Both the position numbers and the translations under genes were made by a program. The notes under the pieces were generated by a model that saw only the letters and a program-made list of their open reading frames with translations, did not search any database and was not told the origin of the DNA. Below, in pieces: positions 57,134 to 64,000 of a stretch of DNA of 64,000 nt (position 1 is the first letter of the stretch; each line of letters begins with the position of its first letter). Source of the DNA: Rudanella sp031411995 (GTDB taxonomy: Bacteria; Bacteroidota; Bacteroidia; Cytophagales; Spirosomataceae); contig JANOCD010000114.1 of the NCBI GenBank assembly GCA_031411995.1, forward strand, positions 62,001 to 126,000, given 5' to 3'.

Positions 57134-57844
57134 ATGACTGCTTCATTTACCCCTACCAAATTTTTAGCTATTGCGCTGACCGTTATCGGTACAAACAGCT
57201 CTGTTTTAGCGCAACAGGCTCGCCCGGCAACACCTGCCAAACGCACCACGGCAACCGTTGCCACTCAAGCCCCGGCGAAAACCCTGGAAACACCTGCCAC
57301 GGCCCCCGAAAAACCACGCCCCGGTGTTCAAACAGCCAGCGCACGCACGGCAACGGCTCGTCCAGCCAACACGCAACCCGCTAAATCAATGGGTGTTTCG
57401 CGCCAGAAATACCTAAACGCAGGGATTGGTTTGGGGGCTTATTACGGCGGAGGTTTGCCGTTGGGTGTGTCGCTCGAAGTCGATTACAAGAACAACATTT
57501 CTGTTGGCGGCTCTATCGACTATTTCCGCTACGGCTATAACTCAGGCGGCTATAAGTGGAACTATACCTTTGTGTATGCCGGTGCGCGGGGTTCCTATCA
57601 CCTCGGCGAAGTGCTGAACGCCAACAACTCAAAATTCGACCCGTATGTGGGTGCAACACTCGGGTTCCGGTATGCTGGCTACCAGAATAACTACGGCTAT
57701 GATTATAACAGCCCGTATAACAGCGGTCTTTTCCTAGGCATTCACCTCGGCTCCCGGTATATGTTCAGCCCGAAAGTGGGTGCCTTCGCCGAAGTTGGCT
57801 ACGGTGTTTCGGCTCTGCGATTGGGTGTAACCGCGAAATTGTAG
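57134..57844 (+). CDS. Small outer-membrane beta-barrel protein
   Basis: 236 residues. Signal peptide (cut near LAQQ), then an Ala/Pro/Thr-rich linker of about 55 residues (RPATPAKRTTATVATQAPAK), then a short beta-barrel (about 90-236) of alternating Gly/Tyr/aromatic strands (GIGLGAYYGGGLPLGVSLE, PYVGATLGFRYAGYQNNYGY) ending with a strand like the OmpX/porin-family proteins of Bacteroidota. Function unknown. Its end is covered by a palindromic element against a convergent gene. Confidence 0.82.
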   Translation: MTASFTPTKFLAIALTVIGTNSSVLAQQARPATPAKRTTATVATQAPAKTLETPATAPEKPRPGVQTASARTATARPANTQPAKSMGVSRQKYLNAGIGLGAYYGGGLPLGVSLEVDYKNNISVGGSIDYFRYGYNSGGYKWNYTFVYAGARGSYHLGEVLNANNSKFDPYVGATLGFRYAGYQNNYGYDYNSPYNSGLFLGIHLGSRYMFSPKVGAFAEVGYGVSALRLGVTAKL

Positions 57845-57891
57845 GGTGAAGGGGGTCTGTACATCTCCAAGATGTCTGACACCCCTCACCC
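57844..57891. repeat. Imperfect inverted repeat / bidirectional terminator
   Basis: 57844-57866 and 57870-57891 are inverted with a few mismatches (GGGTGAAGGGGGTCTG against AGATGTCTGACACCCC), three-base loop. It starts at the stop of the barrel gene and ends 8 bp from the stop of the convergent gene, so it can end both transcripts. It may also be a dispersed repeat. Confidence 0.65.
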
Positions 57892-57898
57892 CTCACCA

Positions 57899-58270
57899 TT
57901 ACCCAAACGCGACGTTTTGTCCCTGCCGCACTTCCTGCCATGTCCAGAGGGCTAATCCAATTTCGATTACGGCGAAGATAATCAGGGGTTTATCGGCCAT
58001 ACCAAGGAGTACAAAAGCCAGCAGACCCGCACAAAAGAGCAACCGACCATAGACTGTTGCCCGCACAACCTGCGGGGTGCCATGATGAATCATGGCATAA
58101 TAATAGAATCCCAAGGCCAGCACCAGCATACCCAGCACCCGAATCCAGAGTTCGTTGGTGGGGGGCAAGCCAAACAGGGCCAACATAGTGTTAGGAATAA
58201 ACAGCAGTTGCAAGCCAGATATCAGGACATAAGCCAACTGCCCGTAGAGCGATTTATACGTCTTTTGCAT
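57899..58270 (-). CDS. Small four-helix membrane protein
   Basis: 123 residues with four predicted spans (about 11-30, 42-62, 73-92, 96-112) and no charged active-site motif. Layout similar to DoxX-like/DUF4345-type small membrane proteins and to the 136-residue protein at 62970. Function unknown. Same strand as the EthD gene 81 bp upstream. Confidence 0.72.
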   Translation of the reverse strand: MQKTYKSLYGQLAYVLISGLQLLFIPNTMLALFGLPPTNELWIRVLGMLVLALGFYYYAMIHHGTPQVVRATVYGRLLFCAGLLAFVLLGMADKPLIIFAVIEIGLALWTWQEVRQGQNVAFG

Positions 58271-58351
58271 TGGTAGTGAGAGGTTTAGTTACAGACCCGA
58301 AAGTTCATCTTGCGGCTGTCCTACTTACCAAAACACCAACGAAATCCTTGC

Positions 58352-58663
58352 TTAGGCCGACTGACTGATTTGCATAGTCGGCTGCACATTGGTGAAGTTC
58401 GGAATGTCTCCCGTCAGTTCGGGGCCGTGGGTAGCCAGCGCACTTTGCAGTTCCTCGATAGTGCCAAAATTCAGGTTACAGATCATAGCATAAGTAGCCG
58501 GGCTGTCGGGTGCGCCCCCGGCCAAGCCCGCGCGAAGGTCAACGCTGGTTAGCCCGCCTGAAGTGAGCCGCTCCTTCACGAGTGGCGTATGCGTGTTCAG
58601 GTAATAGTCGAGATCGAAGTGGCTATCAGCAGTTTTGGGATACAGAACGGTTAAAGAGATCAT
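58352..58663 (-). CDS. EthD-domain protein
   Basis: 103 residues from ATG 58663. Ferredoxin-like (dimeric alpha/beta barrel) fold of the EthD family: SLTVLYPKTADSHFDLDYYL, the THTPLV strand, and a short C-terminal helix/strand (VQPTMQISQ). Members occur in ethyl tert-butyl ether breakdown loci and many other contexts. A longer upstream frame is not conserved-looking. Function here unknown. Confidence 0.83.
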   Translation of the reverse strand: MISLTVLYPKTADSHFDLDYYLNTHTPLVKERLTSGGLTSVDLRAGLAGGAPDSPATYAMICNLNFGTIEELQSALATHGPELTGDIPNFTNVQPTMQISQSA

Positions 58664-58719
58664 GTTTTGGGGGTTTGGGGTGATGAAATTGTGAGGGGGT
58701 AAAGGTATTAATTTTATAG

Positions 58720-60114
58720 TCAGGGAGTACGGGTGAGCACAAGGTTGCCTAACTTCTTTTCCACTCCCTGTTGGGTGCGTTTCCACCACCCGGAGAGACC
58801 GGATTGGGTGTGTTTTAACTCACCTATGCCTGAATTTTGGTTCCCCATTTTCCAGGCAAAATACAGGACATCGTTATCAATTTCGCCGTTCGTGATTTGC
58901 CACTGTACCGCCGTTGTTGAGTGTCGGGTTGGCTCCGGGTCAGGTATCAATCCAGTTCCTTTAATTTGCCCTTCCCGGCGATAAAGCCTGAGTTGCACAG
59001 GCATCCGGTTCAGTTTGTTTTGTTCACTAATCCAATACCCCGAGAAGGAACCCACAAAAGGCTCTTTCGGGCTTACGGCGAGCGTCGATGCTGGTCGGGG
59101 GCCGCCAATGTTCAGTTGTTCGAGGGTGCCGGTTTGCCCCATTGCCTGAATAAGTCCCCAAAATTTTCCATTCGCCAGATTATCAGCCATCTGTCGGATT
59201 TCATCGGCAGTTGCCTGATAGGATGCCTGAAATCGTTTTGGGTCTGTTTGATTTTGGGCATACCGGGGTGCATACCGGCTTAAATTAGTGGCCACCGCCC
59301 GAAGCCGGGAGGCTGTCAGCGGGTGCGTTGCGTTATCCTGAAAGTTTTTGTCATTCTCCACAAAAGAAGTGAAGTGCTGGCTAATCAAGAAAAAGGTGAC
59401 GATGCCCCCATAGGGTGGGTCGCCGACCCGACGAAGAAGTTCCAGCGCAAAAGCATCCGCCTGCGTCTCGTTTTGGCGGGATTTTGCTTTGTCGGCTATG
59501 TCATTACCCGGATGATGATAGAGAATATGACCCAGCTCGTGGTACAGAATAAACCAAAGTGCCGTTGAATACAGTTTGCCAAACAGCGAATCAACGTCTT
59601 TATCGCTCAGGGCTTTCGCTCGGTCGATGCCCAGCGCGTCTAAGGGTAGATACCGTTTGCGTTTGATAGCGGGCCACTGATACCGAATAATCGACAGGTA
59701 TTGGCTAATGATTCCTTCGTTCAGTTTATGCCGGTTCAAATAGGCAAAGGCCAGACAAATATCACTCAGAAACCGCAGGGAGGATTGGGGCAGTATAATC
59801 GTTTTTGTCGCGCGGTCTGCATAAAAATTCATCGGGTGCTTACCGTCTTCGCGCGGAAAACAAAGCGTTACCTTCCCTAACTTAGCCTGTTCAGCCGAGG
59901 TCAGATAGGTCAACATCAACTGCTTAAAGTCTTTTTCAATCAACGGGCGTGTAACTTTCTCGATGTGATTCAGTTGATTATCAGCATAAAACCCCGACCA
60001 TACGCCATCCGACGACGGACAGACTTCCTGTTGAGCCACCGCTACATTCAGGCATTGGCCTACCAGCAATATCGTTGACACGCTTTGCCAAACGGAGGTA
60101 ACTATCTTTTTCAT
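58720..60114 (-). CDS. Secreted M48-like metallopeptidase with C-terminal beta domain
   Basis: 464 residues. Signal peptide (cut near AVAQQ). Zinc motif HELGH at 192-196 with the third ligand Glu216 in NETQADAFA, and DNATHPLTASRLRA, a hallmark of M48-like enzymes. The last 120 residues form a beta-rich domain (SGYWISEQNKLNRMPVQLRL, SGIGELKHTQSGLSGWWKR) resembling the N-terminal domain of the protein at 60771. ATG overlaps the stop of the upstream gene by 4 bp. Probably an envelope protease; substrate unknown. Confidence 0.82.
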   Translation of the reverse strand: MKKIVTSVWQSVSTILLVGQCLNVAVAQQEVCPSSDGVWSGFYADNQLNHIEKVTRPLIEKDFKQLMLTYLTSAEQAKLGKVTLCFPREDGKHPMNFYADRATKTIILPQSSLRFLSDICLAFAYLNRHKLNEGIISQYLSIIRYQWPAIKRKRYLPLDALGIDRAKALSDKDVDSLFGKLYSTALWFILYHELGHILYHHPGNDIADKAKSRQNETQADAFALELLRRVGDPPYGGIVTFFLISQHFTSFVENDKNFQDNATHPLTASRLRAVATNLSRYAPRYAQNQTDPKRFQASYQATADEIRQMADNLANGKFWGLIQAMGQTGTLEQLNIGGPRPASTLAVSPKEPFVGSFSGYWISEQNKLNRMPVQLRLYRREGQIKGTGLIPDPEPTRHSTTAVQWQITNGEIDNDVLYFAWKMGNQNSGIGELKHTQSGLSGWWKRTQQGVEKKLGNLVLTRTP

Positions 60115-60746
60115 AACCCGGTGAGCTCATACCAGTTGAGGGGTTCCTGAAACGTAGCGGGCATGAGGCCGCGTTCGTTGAGCCAGGCTTTAAACTCGTC
60201 GGGATTACCCCATTCTTTCTGCCAAATCAGACAAAGCAACGCGAATTTCCCCGATTCGATGGCGGGCCTCAGACTGACCCGTTCCTGAGCGGTCGTTTTC
60301 TGTAGTGTTTGATTGAGCGTCCGAATGGCCCGACGAACTTCGGCTCGCTGGCTCTCCCGGGCTTCTTCGTCAGTCGCTATGCCCGCCCCCGCGCCATTAT
60401 AGGACGTGTATCGTGTCATCGTTCGCTGTGTACTGTCTCGATTTCGTTTCAGGGAGTCAGCCTTAAACATCGTTTGCACATCCTGACCGGCAGCAACCGT
60501 CACCTGATAATGATACGATGCCCAAATAATGCCCGCCCCAAAGCACGCAAAACACACACCCGGCCCAATGCGGGTCAGAATGATTTTTAGGCGGCCCGGA
60601 ATATCAACTTCTGCCGAGCTTTCCGTTGACTGAGCGACGTTCATAAACAGCCGGTAGCCCAGCACAATGGCTACCCCGCCCAACATAACCGCAATCAGGC
60701 GTTCGGTGGCGCGTAATAAAGCCAATTCAAATAGGTGTTGATCCAT
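60111..60746 (-). CDS. Unknown membrane protein coupled to M48 gene
   Basis: 211 residues with two predicted spans (about 12-31 and 52-72), then a hydrophilic helical segment with basic residues (AREEARESQRAEVRRAIRTL) and a C-terminal part rich in Trp/Glu (IWQKEWGNPDEFKAWLNERG). No family recognised. Tight overlap with the M48 gene and 24 bp after the secreted protein gene suggest one operon and a shared role. Confidence 0.72.
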   Translation of the reverse strand: MDQHLFELALLRATERLIAVMLGGVAIVLGYRLFMNVAQSTESSAEVDIPGRLKIILTRIGPGVCFACFGAGIIWASYHYQVTVAAGQDVQTMFKADSLKRNRDSTQRTMTRYTSYNGAGAGIATDEEARESQRAEVRRAIRTLNQTLQKTTAQERVSLRPAIESGKFALLCLIWQKEWGNPDEFKAWLNERGLMPATFQEPLNWYELTGL

Positions 60747-60770
60747 GATTGTGGTTAGTGATGGTTGCCA

Positions 60771-61508
60771 TTACCGGCAACTTTGGTTTGTATCCAGAAA
60801 ATAGCGTTGGCCCTCGAGCGACACTTGCTCCCGAGTAAGAGGGGCGATTGTTTTCAGGTAAGAAGCTTTGTTTTGGGGCGAACATTCAAGGTAAGCCACG
60901 TTGCCCCGCATCACAACACGCCATGTTCCTTGCTCACTATCATCGAACGACTGCGAAAACTCGCCGGAGAGGTAGTTGGTGAGGTTTCGATAGGCATACT
61001 CGCCATTATTGCACAAATCGTAATACCATTTACGGCTCAGTCCGTTAGCTGTGGAAAGGTAAATAAGCCGCCGACCCCGGAACATCTGTTCCCACTGCCC
61101 GGCTACGCCCGATGAATGGAGCTGCGTTCGGGCCGGGGTTGTAGTAGGTGAAGTTGCCGTGCTGCGAGCATATTGACCCTGTAAAATAGCCTGCCCCAGT
61201 AAACCAATGGCCAACACTAACTGCCCGCCCGTTGTCTGCAACTCAAACGCAAAAGCCACCTCATTAATCATTACTGTACCGGCGGCTGTATTGCCGTTCG
61301 CCTGACCGCTCAGTTTATAACTCTCTGATATCCCGTTTTGGGTCATCATCACAGAACCTGCCAGCGTATTACCTGACTGTCGAAGTAATAAGTTGCTGGC
61401 AACACTGCCCCCTTCTCCTCGGAGTTGGCCCATCCAGCGGCCTGTCATACTTTGAGCCTGTCCTTCCAGAAAAATAACTGCCAGAATAATTGTCAATGTC
61501 GTTTTCAT
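60771..61508 (-). CDS. Unknown secreted beta-rich protein
   Basis: 245 residues. Signal peptide MKTTLTIILAVIFLEGQAQS. N-terminal half is a Gly-rich beta domain (TGRWMGQLRGEGG, GNTLAGSVMMTQNGISESY) like the C-terminal domain of the M48 protein. C-terminal half has WYYDLCNNGEYAY and YLECSPQNKASYL, with three cysteines in all. A lipocalin-like ligand-binding or protein-contact role is possible. Head of the three-gene run. Confidence 0.72.
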   Translation of the reverse strand: MKTTLTIILAVIFLEGQAQSMTGRWMGQLRGEGGSVASNLLLRQSGNTLAGSVMMTQNGISESYKLSGQANGNTAAGTVMINEVAFAFELQTTGGQLVLAIGLLGQAILQGQYARSTATSPTTTPARTQLHSSGVAGQWEQMFRGRRLIYLSTANGLSRKWYYDLCNNGEYAYRNLTNYLSGEFSQSFDDSEQGTWRVVMRGNVAYLECSPQNKASYLKTIAPLTREQVSLEGQRYFLDTNQSCR

Positions 61509-61542
61509 GATGCGTTGTGGTATTGAGTTAGTTAGCCCTTGC

Positions 61543-62028
61543 TCACTTCGCCACCAACACCGTCACATTCACAATTTTCCACTCGCCGTTCATGCGCTCC
61601 AGATAACGCTCCTCCACGCTGTGCCGGGTGGTGCCATCGAGATACTGGTTGTACTGGTCGAACATTGCAAAGGCTGAATTGCCATTTACCCGAATCACCC
61701 AATTCTCGCGTGTGGCTTTCTCCTGGCTCGGTTTAAGGTTCTGGGTAGCATATTGCTCCACCTGCTTGCGGAGTTCCTCTCCCGTCATTTTTGTTACCTT
61801 ACCTTCACGGTCTGTTGATACTCGCGACACATAAGACGCATCAGCCCAGTAGTTTAGGTACGTTTTGAAGTCGCGGGCGTACATGGAAGTGGTCATGCCC
61901 TCAATGGTTTTCTTGATGGCGGCTTCATCCGAGGTACGGCTCTCCGACTGCGTATTGGTAGCCGATGTCTGGGCAAAACCTGCCCCGCAACTGAGTAGCA
62001 GGGCAAGCAGTAAGAGTTTGGTTTTCAT
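61543..62028 (-). CDS. Secreted SnoaL/NTF2-like protein
   Basis: 161 residues from ATG 62028. Signal peptide (KLLLLALLLSCGAGFAQTS), then the NTF2-like cone: AAIKKTIEGMTTSMYARDF, YLNYWADASYVSRVS, ending MFDQYNQYLDG and the strand EWKIVNVTVLV. Such folds act as isomerases, ligand-binders or accessory domains. No catalytic residues stand out. Own transcription unit or read through from the SDR gene 41 bp upstream on this strand. Confidence 0.78.
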   Translation of the reverse strand: MKTKLLLLALLLSCGAGFAQTSATNTQSESRTSDEAAIKKTIEGMTTSMYARDFKTYLNYWADASYVSRVSTDREGKVTKMTGEELRKQVEQYATQNLKPSQEKATRENWVIRVNGNSAFAMFDQYNQYLDGTTRHSVEERYLERMNGEWKIVNVTVLVAK

Positions 62029-62069
62029 TGGGGTTTGGTAGTAGAAAGGTGAAGTCAAAATCAGTTCGT

Positions 62070-62945
62070 TCAGGCAGTCACGTTCAAATAAGGCCGCACA
62101 TCTACGCCCAATTGCGCCATGCCGCCAATCCAGGATTCTTCGTCCAGTCCTGCAGAGGCAATCCAGTCTTCGTCGGAGAGAGAACCCCGCCAGCCCAACA
62201 GTGGAGCGGCATCGGGGCCAACCGGATTGCGGAAGGTGGTTTTCTCGCCCGTGGCAATGGCCAGCACCACATCGGCCACCATTGAAGCGGGGGCGTGGTT
62301 ATCCCGCGATGCCCGCAGATAGGCCGATAGTCGAATCTGATTGGGGTAGTTCGTGTCGGGGGAAGCTTCGTCAAACTTGTCAATGATCGGTGTGTCAATT
62401 ACGCCCGGCTGAACGAGGGAAACCCGAATACCCAAAGGCCCAACCTCGCCCGCCAAACATTCGCACAGGGCTTCAACGGCGGCTTTTGAGGCACAATACG
62501 CCGAATGATACGGACTATAGAGTTTACCCGCTACCGACGAAATCGTAATGATGCATCCCGCGCCCCGTTCGCGCATTCCGGGTAAGGTGGCCCGGATACA
62601 GCGCAATACTCCAAAGTAATTGGTCTCCATAATTGCCTGAAAATCAGCAAACGGAGCTTCTTCAATTGGACCCAGCGGCCCGATACCCGCGTTGTTCACC
62701 AGCACGTCGATTTGCCCGGCCTGAGCCAGCACCTCAGTGACTGTTGTCTTTACCGATTCATCGGAATCGACATCCAGTGAAAGAATGGTGATGGGAAGGT
62801 TATCGCGCCGGGCCAATTGCTCCAGCTCGGGGGCGCGTTGGGGATTCCGCATCGTGGCGTAAACGGTGTGCCCGTTGCGAGCCATCAGTTCGGCGGTTGC
62901 AAAACCGAGGCCGGTGCTGCAACCAGTAATTAGAATGACAGACAT
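62070..62945 (-). CDS. Short-chain dehydrogenase/reductase
   Basis: 291 residues. TGCSTGLGFATAE cofactor motif at 7-19, VNNAGIGPLGP, catalytic Ser in TISSVAGK and Tyr/Lys in YHSAYCASKAA. This is the oxidoreductase group often labelled SDR family, close to retinol/17-beta-hydroxysteroid-type proteins. Substrate unknown. It lies 24 bp downstream of the membrane protein gene and 60-plus bp from no other candidate, so it is probably in that operon, under the 63454-63490 dyads. Confidence 0.88.
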   Translation of the reverse strand: MSVILITGCSTGLGFATAELMARNGHTVYATMRNPQRAPELEQLARRDNLPITILSLDVDSDESVKTTVTEVLAQAGQIDVLVNNAGIGPLGPIEEAPFADFQAIMETNYFGVLRCIRATLPGMRERGAGCIITISSVAGKLYSPYHSAYCASKAAVEALCECLAGEVGPLGIRVSLVQPGVIDTPIIDKFDEASPDTNYPNQIRLSAYLRASRDNHAPASMVADVVLAIATGEKTTFRNPVGPDAAPLLGWRGSLSDEDWIASAGLDEESWIGGMAQLGVDVRPYLNVTA

Positions 62946-62969
62946 GAGAGTAAGGGTTTGTTAAATTGA

Positions 62970-63380
62970 TTAAGCCAACACCGCACCGGCCTGAGCCAGT
63001 TTGGTCTCGCGGTTGTAGAAGTAAATGAGCCCCAGACCGAGCAGGAGCCGGAACACGGTATCGCCGATGAAGAAGCCGTTCAGGGGTGGGTGTAGCACAA
63101 AGACATCGTAGATTCCTTTCAGCACACCACCAAACACAACAATGGCAGTGGCTAACAGGCTATTTCTCAGCGCGATGGAGTTGGGTGCATTGCGATTCAA
63201 TAAGGCCAGAACCGCAAAACCGATATTGGCTACCCCCAGAAACTGCATGGTAGAGATATGTGACAGGTCATCGGTAGGGGCACCATAGCTTTCCAGGGCC
63301 GATTTGGCGAAAAACATCATCGTCAGGCTAAGTAGCGCAGAGTAAATACCACTAATCAGGAGAAATAGAGAACGTGACAT
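62970..63380 (-). CDS. Small four-helix membrane protein
   Basis: 136 residues from ATG 63380. Four spans (about 5-25, 44-64, 73-93, 98-118), with FLLISGIYSALLSLTMMFFA first and HPPLNGFFIGDTVFRLLLGL later. Layout resembles the 123-residue protein at 57899. Function unknown. First gene of a minus-strand pair with the SDR. Confidence 0.72.
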   Translation of the reverse strand: MSRSLFLLISGIYSALLSLTMMFFAKSALESYGAPTDDLSHISTMQFLGVANIGFAVLALLNRNAPNSIALRNSLLATAIVVFGGVLKGIYDVFVLHPPLNGFFIGDTVFRLLLGLGLIYFYNRETKLAQAGAVLA

Positions 63381-63453
63381 AATCAATTGGGTAAAAGGGT
63401 TTTGAAACAATAATAACGCATCAAAGGTGGGGCATCAAAGCGGAAATCTTTCT

Positions 63454-63490
63454 CATGGTAAACCATGATATTGGGTCATGGTTTACCATG
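63454..63490. promoter_or_regulatory. Paired dyad operator
   Basis: Two 14-bp palindromes, CATGGTAAACCATG (63454-63467) and CATGGTTTACCATG (63477-63490), lie 23 bp centre to centre (about two helical turns). Together they also form one larger inverted repeat. They sit 74-110 bp upstream of the membrane-protein/SDR pair. This is the form of a dimeric repressor or activator site; the regulator is not in the window. Confidence 0.6.
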
Positions 63491-63556
63491 ATTTTACCCT
63501 TCAAAGGTCGGCCCCAATTCGGCTTGCCTGTACCCGCCAGATGTGGTGGTTTCAAA

Positions 63557-64000
63557 TCAATTTACCCGTCGGCGTTCTTCTTCCGAGGCCGTTTGTCGCC
63601 GAGACGACGCTTTTACGCCTGTGTTACCAAAACGTCGCGAGTAGGTCAGTCGAACCACGCGGGGTTCAAAAATGCCGCTCCAGCCGCCCACCGTATTTAG
63701 GGCTTCTACGCCACTCGTAGTCTGAATCCGGTTAGTCCAGAACACGTCCGAAATTGTTCCTTTCAATGTGCCTTTTTCGCCCTTTAGTTTTTTCTGCAAA
63801 CCAACGGTCATATACCCCTGCGCTTTCCGGTATTGCAGTCCCAGCAAAAACGGCGATTGATAATTGCCAGTTAGTTCGGCGGTAAACGCACGGGGCAGTT
63901 TGACCGTACTACTGACGTTAACGCTGCCATACCATTTCTTCACCCGCATCGCCTTGTTGTCCAACACCGCATCGGCCTGTGCCCGGATACCAATCAGATT
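63557..64000 (-). CDS. Outer-membrane beta-barrel (TonB-receptor-like), C-terminal end (partial)
   Basis: At least 147 residues plus stop; the gene runs off the right edge of the window. The translated part is alternating beta strands with aromatic residues (KWYGSVNVSSTVKLPRAF, ELTGNYQSPFLLGLQYRK) ending in a strand typical of TonB-dependent outer-membrane proteins (SGIFEPRVVRLTYSRRFG), followed by a basic Arg-rich tail. Probably the C-terminus of an outer-membrane beta-barrel family protein (PF14905-like). Substrate unknown. Confidence 0.8.
   Translation of the reverse strand, partial: NLIGIRAQADAVLDNKAMRVKKWYGSVNVSSTVKLPRAFTAELTGNYQSPFLLGLQYRKAQGYMTVGLQKKLKGEKGTLKGTISDVFWTNRIQTTSGVEALNTVGGWSGIFEPRVVRLTYSRRFGNTGVKASSRRQTASEEERRRVN

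Noticed and set aside
1..64000. tRNA, rRNA, CRISPR, prophage or IS elements
   Set aside because: No cloverleaf, rRNA stretch, spacer array, integrase or transposase was recognised when reading both strands.

Overview
The window looks like chromosomal DNA from a Bacteroidota of the order Cytophagales, most like Spirosoma and its relatives (inference). The reasons are moderately GC-rich genes, lipoprotein signals, many starts preceded by the Bacteroidota -7 promoter element TAnnTTTG rather than a strong Shine-Dalgarno, glutamine synthetases of types II and III side by side, DUF4142 and DUF4159 proteins, and a TonB-receptor-like beta-barrel at the right edge. I saw no rRNA or tRNA gene, CRISPR array, prophage or transposase gene. 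It reads as ordinary chromosome, densely coded and sprinkled with small palindromic repeats.

Layout. 1-8 kb: end of a sensor kinase, gamma-glutamyltransferase, a DUF4142 lipoprotein, a penicillin-acylase-type hydrolase, a VOC protein, and a sugar-acid pair (SDR plus altronate-dehydratase-type enzyme). 8-16.5 kb: a two-component system transcribed divergently from an outer-membrane factor / RND pump / adaptor / small lipoprotein operon, which it probably controls. 16.6-25 kb: adenine deaminase, an ECF sigma factor, a carboxylesterase, and a glycolate-type FAD/Fe-S oxidase coupled to an alanine-glyoxylate-type aminotransferase. 24.8-27.5 kb: metY-metX behind an S-box (SAM) riboswitch. 27.6-36 kb: DUF721, a Kir-type K+ channel, two HAD phosphatases, an MFS transporter, glutaminyl-tRNA synthetase, an orphan ABC ATPase and a RidA protein. 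36-41 kb: a complete trans-4-hydroxyproline catabolic cluster (epimerase, D-hydroxyproline oxidase, deaminase, semialdehyde dehydrogenase). 41-47.8 kb: fatty-acid desaturase, DUF4159, RsmE, a MoxR/VWA pair, an acidic protein and a membrane M28 peptidase. 47.7-51.1 kb: GSIII and GSII. 51.5-57.8 kb: an LtaS-like sulfatase-fold protein, MtaB, HisG-HisD and a small outer-membrane barrel. 57.9-64 kb: a run of minus-strand small genes including a secreted M48 peptidase with two unknown partners, two small membrane proteins and an SDR, ending in an OMP barrel fragment.

The most distinctive feature is the set of palindromic or inverted repeats, several families of which recur here. They sit exactly against start or stop codons, lie inside operons, and in two cases appear to have entered coding sequence in frame (adenine deaminase; the spacer next to the acylase nucleophile). 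Other points worth attention are the ALDH7-type dehydrogenase in the hydroxyproline cluster, an M28 peptidase with two membrane spans between its metal ligands, an RND pump lacking usual proton-relay residues, promoters placed so close to ATG that leaderless mRNAs are likely, and a paired dyad operator near 63.47 kb.
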